Notes under the pieces: model-generated
Databases searched by the model: none
Told to the model about the DNA's origin: nothing
The model's input: the letters and a program-made list of their open reading frames with translations, nothing else
In this document: one piece after another, positions 1 through 10,207 of the stretch
How the letters are laid out: every line of letters starts with the position of its first letter
Numbering within the stretch: the first letter of the stretch is position 1
Program-made: the position numbers and the translations under genes
From: Methanosarcina sp.
GTDB taxonomy: Archaea > Halobacteriota > Methanosarcinia > Methanosarcinales > Methanosarcinaceae
DNA length: 22,021 nucleotides
Assembly (NCBI GenBank): GCA_017883485.1
Contig: JADGNM010000002.1
Span: 1-22,021 of the forward strand
Direction of reading: 5' to 3'

Positions 1-107
1 CTTTATAAATATTAGTCCGCTTGAGCGAGCCAAGCGAGCGAAACGGACCGCGCATCGTCGAGCCGCAACTCGACTGGCGAAACTCGGGTAGCCCGTCTTT
101 TTTGTTT
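1..107. other. Left-end intergenic element: TATA-like box, three hairpins, T-tract
   Basis: Bases 1-10 read CTTTATAAAT, the same TATA-like box (ATTTATAAAG on the minus strand) seen ahead of fusA and tuf. It could serve a minus-strand gene lying to the left. It could also work on the plus strand, because the core is nearly symmetric. Three stem-loops follow: GCTTG/CAAGC (19-23 with 31-35, flanked by GTCC/GGAC at 15-18 and 45-48), a perfect GTCGAG/CTCGAC stem (57-62 with 69-74), and CGGG/CCCG (85-88 with 92-95) followed by a T-run at 98-104. The last hairpin plus T-run has the look of a plus-strand terminator. No protein is proposed here. Confidence 0.4.
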
Positions 108-455
<348 letters not shown>

Positions 456-1724
456 TTATCTCTGCTTAACACTCATGCACATGCCTGCGGCAATTGTCAT
501 ACCCATATCACGGATAGCGAACCTGCCAAGCTGTGGAATTTCCTTTACCGGTTCAATGACCATTGGTTTTGTCGGTTTGACGGTAACGATTGCTGCGTCT
601 CCGGCCTTGATGAAGGCCGGGTTTTCTTCCTTAGTCTGCCCGGTCTTCGGGTCCAGCTTCCTGTTAAGGGCAATCAGCTGGCATGCAATCTGGGAAGTGT
701 GGGCGTGGAAAACAGGAGTGTATCCTGCAGTAATTGCGGAGGGGTGCTGGAGGACAACGATCTGTCCTACAAACTCATCGGCAACTTTTGGTGGGTTGTC
801 AACGTGGCCGCAAACGTCTCCTCTGCGGACGTCAGTCTTGCCGATACCGCGGACGTTCCACCCGATATTGTCTCCGGGGACTGCCTGCGGAATTTCTTCG
901 TGGTGCATCTCAATGGACTTTACTTCACCGGTAGCTCCTCCAGGCATGAAAACTACTTTGTCACCTTTCTTCATGGTTCCGGTTTCAACCCTGCCTACAG
1001 GTACGGTTCCAATACCTGAGATGGTGTATGCGTCTTCGACAGGGATTCTGAGCGGGAGGGTGGACGGTTTTTCAGGCAGTTTGAGGTTGTCGAGAGCTTG
1101 CATCATGGACATGCCCTTGTACCAGGGAGTCTTATCACTGAGATTTACGACATTGTCCCCGTAGAAAGCAGAGGTTGGTACGAATGGGATGTCAGCCGGC
1201 TTGAACCCGATCATCTTAAGGATACCGGATACCTGTTCCACAACTTCCTTGAATCTCTTCTCGCTGTAGTCTACTGCGTCCATCTTGTTGACTGCGACAA
1301 TCAACTGGTTGATACCGAGAGTCCTTGCAAGGAAGATGTGCTCCTTGGTCTGGGCCATAACGCCGTCAGGTGCTGCGACGACAAGGACTGCAGCATCAGC
1401 CTGAGATGCGCCTGTGATCATGTTTTTTACGAAGTCACGATGGCCCGGGCAGTCTACGACTGTGAAATAAAACTTATCGGTGTCGAATCTCTTGTGAGCG
1501 ATATCAATTGTGATACCTCTTTCACGCTCTTCCTTAAGAGAGTCCATAACCCATGCGAAGGCAAAAGATTCTTTACCTTTCTGCTTTGCTTCTTCTCTAT
1601 ACTTCTCGATAATGTGCGGGGGTACAGCTCCAGCATCGTACATTAAACGTCCTACGAAAGTTGATTTTCCGTGGTCGATGTGACCAATCACTGCTAAATT
1701 TAAGTGCGGTTTATCTGCTGCCAT
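456..1724 (-). CDS. tuf: Elongation factor 1-alpha (aEF1A, EF-Tu homologue)
   Basis: A 422-residue GTPase that brings aminoacyl-tRNA to the ribosomal A site. GTP-binding motifs are intact: P-loop GHIDHGKS at 14-21, switch region GITID at 70-74, DCPGH at 91-95 and NKMD at 146-149. Beta-barrel domains 2 and 3 follow (about 225-422), ending in MCMSVKQR. The long GREEAK/ERERG switch insert is of the archaeal/eukaryotic type rather than bacterial. The ATG has AGGAG nine bases upstream. A 350-base gap separates it from fusA and holds its probable promoter and a pair of palindromes. rps10 follows 39 bases later. Stop codon TAA. Length and motifs are normal. Confidence 0.99.
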   Translation of the reverse strand: MAADKPHLNLAVIGHIDHGKSTFVGRLMYDAGAVPPHIIEKYREEAKQKGKESFAFAWVMDSLKEERERGITIDIAHKRFDTDKFYFTVVDCPGHRDFVKNMITGASQADAAVLVVAAPDGVMAQTKEHIFLARTLGINQLIVAVNKMDAVDYSEKRFKEVVEQVSGILKMIGFKPADIPFVPTSAFYGDNVVNLSDKTPWYKGMSMMQALDNLKLPEKPSTLPLRIPVEDAYTISGIGTVPVGRVETGTMKKGDKVVFMPGGATGEVKSIEMHHEEIPQAVPGDNIGWNVRGIGKTDVRRGDVCGHVDNPPKVADEFVGQIVVLQHPSAITAGYTPVFHAHTSQIACQLIALNRKLDPKTGQTKEENPAFIKAGDAAIVTVKPTKPMVIEPVKEIPQLGRFAIRDMGMTIAAGMCMSVKQR

Positions 1725-1800
1725 TTATAATTCTCCTGTAATTCTGCATGAGTTTCAATCGTATATCAAATATTTACTATATTAAGATTAGGGCAGGTCT

Positions 1801-1847
1801 CAATATTGATTAGTTCATTTCTATATTCTTTTGTACAATCAATATTG
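1801..1847. repeat. Inverted repeat made of two CAATATTG palindromes in the tuf leader
   Basis: CAATATTGATT at 1801-1811 and its exact reverse complement AATCAATATTG at 1837-1847 form an 11-base inverted repeat with a 25-base spacer. Each arm contains CAATATTG, itself a perfect palindrome, and the two palindromes start 39 bases apart, close to four helical turns. It lies between the probable tuf TATA box and the coding region. It may be an operator pair on DNA or an RNA hairpin in the leader. Confidence 0.5.
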
Positions 1848-1877
1848 CCGGTTCCCCTTTTTGGCCATTTTTTGAGC

Positions 1878-1892
1878 CGATACTTTATAAAT
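1878..1892 (-). promoter_or_regulatory. Probable tuf promoter (TATA box)
   Basis: Minus strand reads ATTTATAAAGTATCG. Fourteen of 15 bases match the sequence ahead of fusA. A TATA box here predicts transcription starting near 1860 and a tuf leader of about 135 bases. The match between two independent elongation-factor genes strengthens the call. Another AT-rich stretch at 1765-1785 could also direct a start nearer the gene. Confidence 0.55.
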
Positions 1893-2059
1893 ATCCAGCA
1901 ACCTGGAATGTTTTTTCCCAATATAGGCATACCTTCTTTTAAAGCTTCCGATCGACCTTATCCTCGAACTGATAGGGATTCTTTTCCCTTCCAGGTCAGT
2001 CAAGGGCTCTTTTCTTCTTATCGAAGTGAGCGAGTATATCCTTAAAGCATTGAGGAATA

Positions 2060-2074
2060 GTGGAAAAATTCCAC
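2060..2074 (-). terminator. Hairpin directly after the fusA stop codon
   Basis: The minus strand reads GTGGAA-TTT-TTCCAC immediately after the TAA of fusA: a perfect six-base-pair stem with a three-base loop. It may help terminate the fusA transcript or stabilise its 3' end. There is no strong T-run behind it, so termination is uncertain. Confidence 0.35.
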
Positions 2075-4267
2075 TTACATTGAAAGGTAATCAGAGACTT
2101 TGGGCAGTTCTTTCTTGAGGCCTTTCCTCTCTCTAATCTGACCTACTACTTCAATCTGAATACTGGATGGCACGATATCGAAGCCTCCGAATTCGGTGCT
2201 CCACATAGCACGCCCTTCGGTTGCAGACCTGATTTCTCCGGCAAATCCGAACATTTCAGCCACAGGCACTCTGGCCTCGATAATTGCCAGGTCTCCTTCA
2301 GTAGTCATGTTAAGGATAATTCCGCGGCGGCCTTGCAGTTCTTTTGTTGCACCGCCCATTAATAGCTGGGGCACCTGGACAAAAACCTTCTGATATGGCT
2401 CAAGCAGAGTATCATCTGCTGTAAGCATTCCGGCCTGGATTGCCTGTCTTGATGCAGGAATTACCTGGGCAGGGCCTCTGTGGATTGCATCTTCATGAAG
2501 CTTTGCATCTATGAGCACGCATTTTACGTTTGCAACGGGTTCTCTGGTAAGCGGGCCTGCCCGCATAACTTCTTCAAATCCGTCAAGCACCAATTCCATT
2601 GTCTCGTTAAGGTACTGGATACCTTTGGTCATATCAATGAAGATATTGGCATTGAAAATGCCAGCGATATTTTTTGCTTCATCTTTCCCCATCCCGAGTT
2701 CCATGAGTTTCTGCCTGCGTTCAAGCTCGGGCATATTCATGGTTACATCGCCGGCCTTGATAGCACTGACAATTTCAGTGTCAAGGGGTTCCACATAGAT
2801 ATAAAACCTGTTGTGCCTGTTCGGGGACTTCCCTTCCATAGCTTCGATTTTTCTCTTGATGGTTTCCCTATAAACGACAATTGGCTTGCTCGTGGAAATT
2901 TCCACGTTCTTGTCCCTCTGTATCCTGTGGGCGATTACTTCAAGGTGAAGTTCTCCCATCCCTGCCATCAGGTGTTCCCCGGTTTCCTCATCAAGGGTAA
3001 TCTGAAGAGTCGGATCTTCTTTTGCGACCTGTCTGAGAACCTCGATCAACTTGGGCAGATCTTTGGTGTGCTTGGCTTCCACAGCCACAGTCACCACAGG
3101 TTCGCTGACGTGCCTGATGCTTTCGAAGGGCACCATATCTTGAAGAGTTGTCACGGTGGAACCTACAATTGCGTCCTTTAAGCCCGTGACTGCTGCAATA
3201 TTTCCAGCAGGGATTTTTTCCACTTCGAGCCTTTCCGGGCCCATAAATATACCTACCTGTTGGACTCGGCTCTTCTTTGAGGTCCCGGATGTGTAAACTT
3301 CCATTCCACGGGTAAGAGATCCGCTGAACAGCCTTCCGGTTGCTACTTCTCCCGCATGAGGGTCAACGGAAATGTCTGTAACCATGAAAGCAAGGTCCCC
3401 GGCTGCGTTTGCATTGGCCATGGATTTGCCAATCTCAGTGTTAGGATCTCCGTGCCAGATAGCTGGCACCCTGCCTTTCTGAGCGTCAAGAGGATTTGGC
3501 AGGTACCTGATGACCATATCAAGGACAGCTTCGTGCAGGGGGCACTTTTCTGCCAGGGACTTCATATCTCCGACTTTACAGTAGTCATATACTTCCTTAA
3601 AGGAGACCCCGGTCTTTTTCATCATAGGCACACTGATAGCCCAGTTGTAAAGAGCTGATCCGAAAGCTACAGTCCCCTCTGCAGCATCGACCTTCCAGCC
3701 TGCCTTGAACTTTTGCGGGTTCATGTTTTTGATGAGCTTATTCACATGATCAATGACTTTTCCAAGACGAACCTGCATTTCCTGGGCATCGACCTGCAGC
3801 TCATTGATCAGTCTGTCTACCTTGTTAATAAAAAGCACGGGTCTGACGTGTTCCCTGAGAGCCTGCCTCAATACGGTTTCGGTCTGGGGCATAGTACCTT
3901 CTACAGCATCTACCACCACAACCGCGCCGTCTACGGCTCTCATGGCACGGGTCACGTCCCCACCGAAGTCAACGTGTCCTGGAGTATCGATCAGGTTTAT
4001 CAGGTAGTCTTCATTATCAAAAGTGTGAACCATGGAAACGTTGGAGGCATCGATTGTGATACCTCTTGCCTGTTCCTCTTCATCGGAGTCCATGAATAGC
4101 TGCTTTCCGGCAAGTTCCTTTGAAATCATGCCTGCGCCTGCTAACAGGTTGTCCGATAACGTTGTTTTTCCGTGGTCGATATGCGCAACGATCCCGATGT
4201 TCCTGATTTTTACCGGTTCATTCATGAGCGCTGTTACGCGCTCGACCATTTTCTTCCTTCGTCCCAT
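2075..4267 (-). CDS. fusA: Elongation factor 2 (aEF2, EF-G homologue)
   Basis: A 730-residue translocase GTPase. The GTP-binding motifs are AHIDHGKTT at 28-36, GITID at 69-73, DTPGH at 94-98 and NKVD at 148-151. The C-terminal domain IV carries the archaeal/eukaryotic loop H-E-D-A-I-H-R-G, where H596 is the position expected to become diphthamide. The C-terminus ends KVSDYLSM. The start used is the ATG giving [11 protein letters not shown]; a second in-frame ATG six codons on (4249) has GGA upstream and is a possible alternative, but the longer form keeps the basic N-terminus I recall from methanogen EF-2. It lies 104 bases after rps7 and appears to have its own TATA box. Stop codon TAA. Confidence 0.98.
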   Translation of the reverse strand: MGRRKKMVERVTALMNEPVKIRNIGIVAHIDHGKTTLSDNLLAGAGMISKELAGKQLFMDSDEEEQARGITIDASNVSMVHTFDNEDYLINLIDTPGHVDFGGDVTRAMRAVDGAVVVVDAVEGTMPQTETVLRQALREHVRPVLFINKVDRLINELQVDAQEMQVRLGKVIDHVNKLIKNMNPQKFKAGWKVDAAEGTVAFGSALYNWAISVPMMKKTGVSFKEVYDYCKVGDMKSLAEKCPLHEAVLDMVIRYLPNPLDAQKGRVPAIWHGDPNTEIGKSMANANAAGDLAFMVTDISVDPHAGEVATGRLFSGSLTRGMEVYTSGTSKKSRVQQVGIFMGPERLEVEKIPAGNIAAVTGLKDAIVGSTVTTLQDMVPFESIRHVSEPVVTVAVEAKHTKDLPKLIEVLRQVAKEDPTLQITLDEETGEHLMAGMGELHLEVIAHRIQRDKNVEISTSKPIVVYRETIKRKIEAMEGKSPNRHNRFYIYVEPLDTEIVSAIKAGDVTMNMPELERRQKLMELGMGKDEAKNIAGIFNANIFIDMTKGIQYLNETMELVLDGFEEVMRAGPLTREPVANVKCVLIDAKLHEDAIHRGPAQVIPASRQAIQAGMLTADDTLLEPYQKVFVQVPQLLMGGATKELQGRRGIILNMTTEGDLAIIEARVPVAEMFGFAGEIRSATEGRAMWSTEFGGFDIVPSSIQIEVVGQIRERKGLKKELPKVSDYLSM

Positions 4268-4335
4268 GCTAATAACCCTTTAAGTAAATATAACTTTAAT
4301 AATATATTATTTTTAAGTATACTATTTCTAATTGA

Positions 4336-4350
4336 CGGTACTTTATAAAT
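4336..4350 (-). promoter_or_regulatory. Probable fusA promoter (TATA box)
   Basis: Minus strand reads ATTTATAAAGTACCG in the rps7-fusA gap, beginning 22 bases past the rps7 stop. It is nearly identical to the box ahead of tuf. A start about 25 bases downstream would give a leader of about 50 bases for fusA. This suggests the factor gene can be transcribed apart from the upstream polymerase and ribosomal genes. Confidence 0.55.
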
Positions 4351-4371
4351 CAGGGCAACCCGCAAAATTGA

Positions 4372-5433
<1,062 letters not shown>

Positions 5434-5472
5434 TCAACGCCGGATTAATGGATCAACGTAAATTAATGTAGA

Positions 5473-5898
5473 CTACTGCAGGAACACATCTTCAATGTCA
5501 TGATGGCGGCGGGCAAGCATCTTTACTTTCTCGATGTTCTTACCATTGCGGCCGATTGCAAGTCCCTTCTCCTTATTGGGTACCTCTACATAAGCTAATC
5601 GCTTACCGTTTTTGTTCGTAATATTTACCGAGTTCAAGGACACAGGCCCGAAGGCATTTTTTAGAAAGGTGACAGGATCCTCTGAATATTCCACAAGTTC
5701 TATAGGTTTGCCCAGGGCTTTCTTAACACGATTTATATTCTCACCGTTCTTGCCTATCGCAAGTCCCATATCGCCCTGCTTTACAACATATACGAGCCTT
5801 TCCTCTTCCGGAATACAGTCGAGGATTTTTGCGCGGGTCATATTTTCAAATAACGCAATGTACTGGATGCTTTCTGCGGTAAGTCTTATTTCACCCAA
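5473..5898 (-). CDS. nusA: NusA-like KH-domain transcription factor
   Basis: A 141-residue archaeal NusA homologue consisting of two KH RNA-binding domains and lacking the N-terminal polymerase-binding domain of bacterial NusA. The two KH signature loops are GKNG at 49-52 and GRNG at 116-119, each in the context GLAIG-x-NG. It is thought to act in transcription elongation or termination; the family's archaeal role is not well defined. The start is TTG (MGEIRLTAESI) with GGAG 11 bases upstream, and 19 bases separate it from rpl30e. Unlike all other genes here it ends with TAG, which Methanosarcina can decode as pyrrolysine; readthrough would add 13 residues before TGA. Confidence 0.95.
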   Translation of the reverse strand: MGEIRLTAESIQYIALFENMTRAKILDCIPEEERLVYVVKQGDMGLAIGKNGENINRVKKALGKPIELVEYSEDPVTFLKNAFGPVSLNSVNITNKNGKRLAYVEVPNKEKGLAIGRNGKNIEKVKMLARRHHDIEDVFLQ

Positions 5899-5917
5899 GA
5901 CGTTGCCAACTCCTTTA

Positions 5918-6229
<312 letters not shown>

Positions 6230-6360
6230 TTAGCTCGTCTACGGAGCCACTTTCTTAATGAAGATATTCAGGCCTGACGAGTATATGGTACTCTAAATAC
6301 CTGATGCCTTATATCAATTTTCTGGTAAGCGAGGTTAAGTCGTAGAAGTGAAGCTTTTAT

Positions 6361-7557
6361 TTAAAGCCTTTCACTCTCCTCAGCTGCTTCAATTTCTTCT
6401 TTCCTTCTGCTTATCAGGTGCACGTCACCCGTACCCATCCGGATAGGCTGTCCAACAATGATATTTTCTGTGACACCCTCCAGCTTGTCGATATCTCCGC
6501 GCATGCCTGCATCCAGCAAATGGTTGACAGTCACTTCGAAAGCTGCACGAGCGAATACGCTGGCCTTTTCACCTGAAATGCCGTGTCTTCCGATCTGCTT
6601 TACTTCTCCGTCGCAGGTCATGAGGTCTGAGACGAGCATGATATGCCGGATATCCACGGTAAGACCCTGTTCCCGCAGGGTATCTGTGGCTTCCTTAATA
6701 ATTGAATTTCTTGCAGCTTCGACCCCCAGCACTTCATAAATTTCATTAATGTTATTTGTACTTGTCCTAGTCTTGTCCACTCCTTCAAATTGAAAAACCT
6801 CACGTAGAGCTGAGCCTTCGGTATAGAGAGTGTACTCCTCTCCTTCCTTCCTGACCACTACTCGCTTTATTCCTTCTATCCCTTTGAGGGTGACGTTGTG
6901 GATGCTCTTTGCAAGCTGGAGAAGCTCCCTGTAAGAGGGTTCCGCCGGGGAAATGACAATCTGATTATCTATATCAGGGGAGATAGTGACCGATACGTTC
7001 AGTTCTTCATTGAACCTTTCCTTTACCTGTTCTATATTTATGTTCCTGCCTTCCATTGCTTTTTCGTGCAGGTCTATTATCAGTTTCATCTGGGAAAGGT
7101 CAGTTGTCACGTCAGCTATGTGGTCGATCTTGGTTGCCTCAATTTCCCAGGCGAGAGCTCTTGTTTTCTCCCTGTCGTAAGCGTAATCTTCAGGGTTCTC
7201 TTTGGAAAGGGCAATCGTCATCATCGGAGTGCTCGGGATTTTCCTGGCGTCTACTATTTCTATAAGCCGGGGCAGACCGAGAGTGACGTTGATCTCAGCC
7301 ACACCTGCATAGTGGAAGGTACGCATCGTCATCTGGGTGCCCGGCTCCCCTATGGATTGGGCTGCAACAACACCAACTGCGTCACAGGGCTCAATACATG
7401 AGACATCATATTCTTCCATTATCCTTTCTATGATCTCTTCCATTTCCCTCTTGCTTACTCCGGCTTTGATTACATCGTCCTTAAAAATTTTAAGAGTATT
7501 CGAAGGAAGAGGCAGATCCTTTATCATGCTGTCGATAGTAGCTTCACTAATACTCAT
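6361..7557 (-). CDS. rpoA2: DNA-directed RNA polymerase subunit A'' (Rpo1C)
   Basis: The 398-residue C-terminal part of the largest polymerase subunit, which is split in Archaea. The trigger loop region EPGTQMTMRTFH lies at 71-82, followed by GLPRLIEI, and the C-terminal jaw/clamp part contains GRHGISGEKASVFARAAFE. Together with A' it forms the active-centre subunit. Its ATG shares one base with the TGA of rpoA' (TGATG), and AGGAGGTG, a near-perfect SD, lies inside the last codons of rpoA', so translation of the two is tightly coupled. Stop codon TAA. Confidence 0.98.
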   Translation of the reverse strand: MSISEATIDSMIKDLPLPSNTLKIFKDDVIKAGVSKREMEEIIERIMEEYDVSCIEPCDAVGVVAAQSIGEPGTQMTMRTFHYAGVAEINVTLGLPRLIEIVDARKIPSTPMMTIALSKENPEDYAYDREKTRALAWEIEATKIDHIADVTTDLSQMKLIIDLHEKAMEGRNINIEQVKERFNEELNVSVTISPDIDNQIVISPAEPSYRELLQLAKSIHNVTLKGIEGIKRVVVRKEGEEYTLYTEGSALREVFQFEGVDKTRTSTNNINEIYEVLGVEAARNSIIKEATDTLREQGLTVDIRHIMLVSDLMTCDGEVKQIGRHGISGEKASVFARAAFEVTVNHLLDAGMRGDIDKLEGVTENIIVGQPIRMGTGDVHLISRRKEEIEAAEESERL

Positions 7558-10199
7558 CAGGCCACCTCCTTACTCACCACTGATCGGACAATCCTGTGGA
7601 TAGTATCAAGTTTACTGAAGTCACTTTTTGTGGGATTGATCCCATCTTCTCCGTATTTGAATTGTACAAGCACGCCTCTGGTATCCCTGACTGTAAGGTC
7701 ATACTGGACTTCCAGGTCCTGAAGGGCATTGACAAGTCTTCTCTGCAGATACCCTGACTGGGATGTTCTGACCGCAGTATCCACAAGACCTTCCCGACCG
7801 CCGATTGCGTGGAAGAAATATTCGGTAGGGTTTAGCCCGCTTTTATAGCTCGCCTTTACGAACCCGTGGGCGTCCGACCCAAGGTCTCCCTCTTCGAAGT
7901 GGGGAAGGGTCCTTCCTGCATATCCCCTGCGGATGCGTTCCCCACGCACTGCCTGCTGGCCGACACATGCTGCCATCTGTGTGAGGTTCAGAATGGAACC
8001 TCTTGCTCCGGAGCGAGCCATGATAACTGCAGAGTTCTCAAGCCCCATGTGGCTGTCTGCAATTCCGCCGGTCTCGTCTCTGGCTTTCCCGAGCTTTTGC
8101 ATGATGCTCATTTCAATTGTTTCATCAAGCGTCCTTCCAGGCAGGGGTTCAAGTTCCTTATTCTGGTAAGACTTGATAAGGTTCTGCACGGCGTCTTCGG
8201 CTTTGCCAAGAACCTCATTGATCTGGACCCTGGCTTCTTTCGGGATATCTTCATCAGCTATTCCGAAACTCAGGCCTGTCCGCATGATCGACCGGATTGC
8301 AAGTCGGGTCATGTCATCTATGAAGCGGGCTCCGGCTTCCGGGCCGATTTCCTTGATAATGCGGTCCTGGATTTTTCCTTTGAATGCCCCGATAGCGGCT
8401 TCATCTATTGTGCCCATAAGGAGTTCTCCGTTCCTGATCATCACATAGGCATCGTTCGGGCATCCTTCCCTCCTGCAGTTATCACAGTGAGAGCATACTT
8501 GAGCCGAAAACTGTGTATTCAGGTTTTCAGGCAGGATCTGGCTGAAGATCTGCTTTCCTGTCCAGTAGGGCTTTCCGTCTGGATCATAGCCTGCAGGTTT
8601 GGGCAGACTGCGGGCACTGCTTTTCCGGAGAATATCGTAAGCTTCATGCTTGGTTATATGGTTTTCAAAGCGGGTTAGCAGGAAAAGCCCTGAGATGTGG
8701 TCGTGAATCCCGCCAATAATAGGGCCTCCGAAACGCGGGGACAGGATATTTTCCTGAACCTGCATGAGAATCTTTGCTTCAGCCCTGGACTCTTCTGTTT
8801 GCAGGGCATGCATATTCATCTCGTCCCCGTCAAAGTCGGCATTGTACGGAGGACATACTGCAGGATTTAACCTGAAGGTCTTGTTCGGAAGAACCTTAAC
8901 AGAGTGAGCCATAATGCTCATTTTATGCAGAGACGGCTGCCTGTTAAAAAGTACGGTATCCCCATCCTTCAACTGGCGCTCCACTGTCCATCCAAACTCC
9001 AGCTTTTCGGCAATGTCGTCTTTGTTTACATTGGTTATCTTTATACGCCTGCCGTCGGAACGCAGTACGTAGTTTGCTCCGGGATGAACATCTTCACCGT
9101 TGCGCACATAAATTTTAAGCTGTTCTATATTTCTGGGAGTTACTATTGACGGCATTGTCAGGATCTTCGCAATAGGCATCGGGACCCCTACTTCGTTAAT
9201 GCTCAGGTTGGGGTCCGGAGAGATTACTGTACGGGCAGAGAAATTAACACGTTTACCTGACAGGCTTCCTCTGAACCGTCCTTCCTTACCTTTTAAACGC
9301 TGGGATAGGGTTTTTAAGGGTCTGCCTGATCTGTGCCTTGCAGGGGGAATTCCTGAAACCGAATTGTCAAAGAAGGTAGTTACGTGATACTGGAGGAGTT
9401 CCCAGAGGTCCTCAATAATAAGCTGAGGAGCGCCAGCTTCCCGATTTTCCTGGAAACGCTGGTTGATCCTTATTATATCTACCAGCTTATGTGTCAGGTC
9501 GTCTTCACTGCGCTGCCCTGATTCCAGGGTAATCGAAGGACGGACAGTAACTGGAGGCACAGGCAGGACTGTAAGGATCATCCACTCCGGCCTTGCATTC
9601 TTTGGGTCCATCCCAGTAACCGATATATCCTCGTCAGGGATATTCTCAAAACGGTCCCTTATCTCGGTCGGGGTCAATTTTTCCCCGTTTTCAAGATACT
9701 CGCTGGGCTTCTCGAATTTGATTTCGAGCTGTTCCTCGTTACAGTAGGGGCAGGCCTTTACTTTACTGGCTTCCTTATAAACCTCGTTGATAAGGTCATC
9801 AGGCATATGCCTGATTTCCTCAATACCTGTAAGCTGGTCCAGAAAACGTTGTTTTTGTGCAGGCTCAAGCAGAAGCCTGCTGCACTTCCTGCAGGTCGCT
9901 CGAAGTAGCTTTCTGATAACTTTGTTAAACCCCACATGGACTACAGGGGCAACAAGTTCTATGTGTCCGAAGTGTCCAGGGCACTCCCCTGCCCTGCCCG
10001 AGCAGGTCTTACAGCGCAGTCCAGGGTCGATAACTCCGAGTTTTGTGTCCATAAGCCCCATGTCAATCGGAAATCCGTCGTCATCATAAGTGTCGGCCGT
10101 GATAATCGGCGTTGCACTCATCTTACGGATTTCTTTTGGGGACAATAGACCGAATTTAATAGAAGAAATTCTTTTCGGAATTGGAGGTACGTTTGCCAT
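7557..10199 (-). CDS. rpoA1: DNA-directed RNA polymerase subunit A' (Rpo1N)
   Basis: An 880-residue N-terminal part of the largest polymerase subunit. Zinc-binding sites are C63, C66, C73 and H76 (CKTC...CPGH) and a second set C103, C106, C150, C153. The catalytic magnesium motif NADFDGD is at 453-459 with D455, D457 and D459. The bridge-helix region starts near residue 779 (GFVKASYKSGLNPTEYFFHAIGGREGL in two parts). The start is the ATG giving MANVPPIPKR: GAGGTG, which overlaps the rpoB' stop, stands just upstream. A GTG four codons earlier (10211) overlaps that stop and is less likely. Normal length; TGA stop. Confidence 0.98.
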   Translation of the reverse strand: MANVPPIPKRISSIKFGLLSPKEIRKMSATPIITADTYDDDGFPIDMGLMDTKLGVIDPGLRCKTCSGRAGECPGHFGHIELVAPVVHVGFNKVIRKLLRATCRKCSRLLLEPAQKQRFLDQLTGIEEIRHMPDDLINEVYKEASKVKACPYCNEEQLEIKFEKPSEYLENGEKLTPTEIRDRFENIPDEDISVTGMDPKNARPEWMILTVLPVPPVTVRPSITLESGQRSEDDLTHKLVDIIRINQRFQENREAGAPQLIIEDLWELLQYHVTTFFDNSVSGIPPARHRSGRPLKTLSQRLKGKEGRFRGSLSGKRVNFSARTVISPDPNLSINEVGVPMPIAKILTMPSIVTPRNIEQLKIYVRNGEDVHPGANYVLRSDGRRIKITNVNKDDIAEKLEFGWTVERQLKDGDTVLFNRQPSLHKMSIMAHSVKVLPNKTFRLNPAVCPPYNADFDGDEMNMHALQTEESRAEAKILMQVQENILSPRFGGPIIGGIHDHISGLFLLTRFENHITKHEAYDILRKSSARSLPKPAGYDPDGKPYWTGKQIFSQILPENLNTQFSAQVCSHCDNCRREGCPNDAYVMIRNGELLMGTIDEAAIGAFKGKIQDRIIKEIGPEAGARFIDDMTRLAIRSIMRTGLSFGIADEDIPKEARVQINEVLGKAEDAVQNLIKSYQNKELEPLPGRTLDETIEMSIMQKLGKARDETGGIADSHMGLENSAVIMARSGARGSILNLTQMAACVGQQAVRGERIRRGYAGRTLPHFEEGDLGSDAHGFVKASYKSGLNPTEYFFHAIGGREGLVDTAVRTSQSGYLQRRLVNALQDLEVQYDLTVRDTRGVLVQFKYGEDGINPTKSDFSKLDTIHRIVRSVVSKEVA

Positions 10200-10207
10200 C
10201 TTCCACC

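Larger units (their letters stand above)
1725..2074 (-). other. fusA-tuf intergenic region (350 bases)
   Basis: No gene is supported here; open frames on either strand are short and unlike known proteins. On the minus strand it holds, in order: a hairpin touching the fusA stop (2060-2074), a TATA-type promoter (1878-1892), two copies of the palindrome CAATATTG (1840-1847 and 1801-1808), AT-rich leader, and the tuf SD. The layout suggests separate transcription of tuf with a leader of roughly 130 bases. Confidence 0.6.

Noticed and set aside
475..1164. Long open frame of 229 codons on the plus strand across tuf
   Set aside because: It lies opposite the well-supported EF-1A gene and has no family-like sequence; long antisense frames are expected from the codon bias of such genes.
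2480..3181. Open frame of 233 codons opposite fusA
   Set aside because: Shadow of the EF-2 gene; its apparent residues mirror the EF-2 codons.
7866..8678. Open frame of 270 codons opposite rpoA'
   Set aside because: Antisense to a conserved polymerase gene, with an odd composition and no recognisable motif or promoter.
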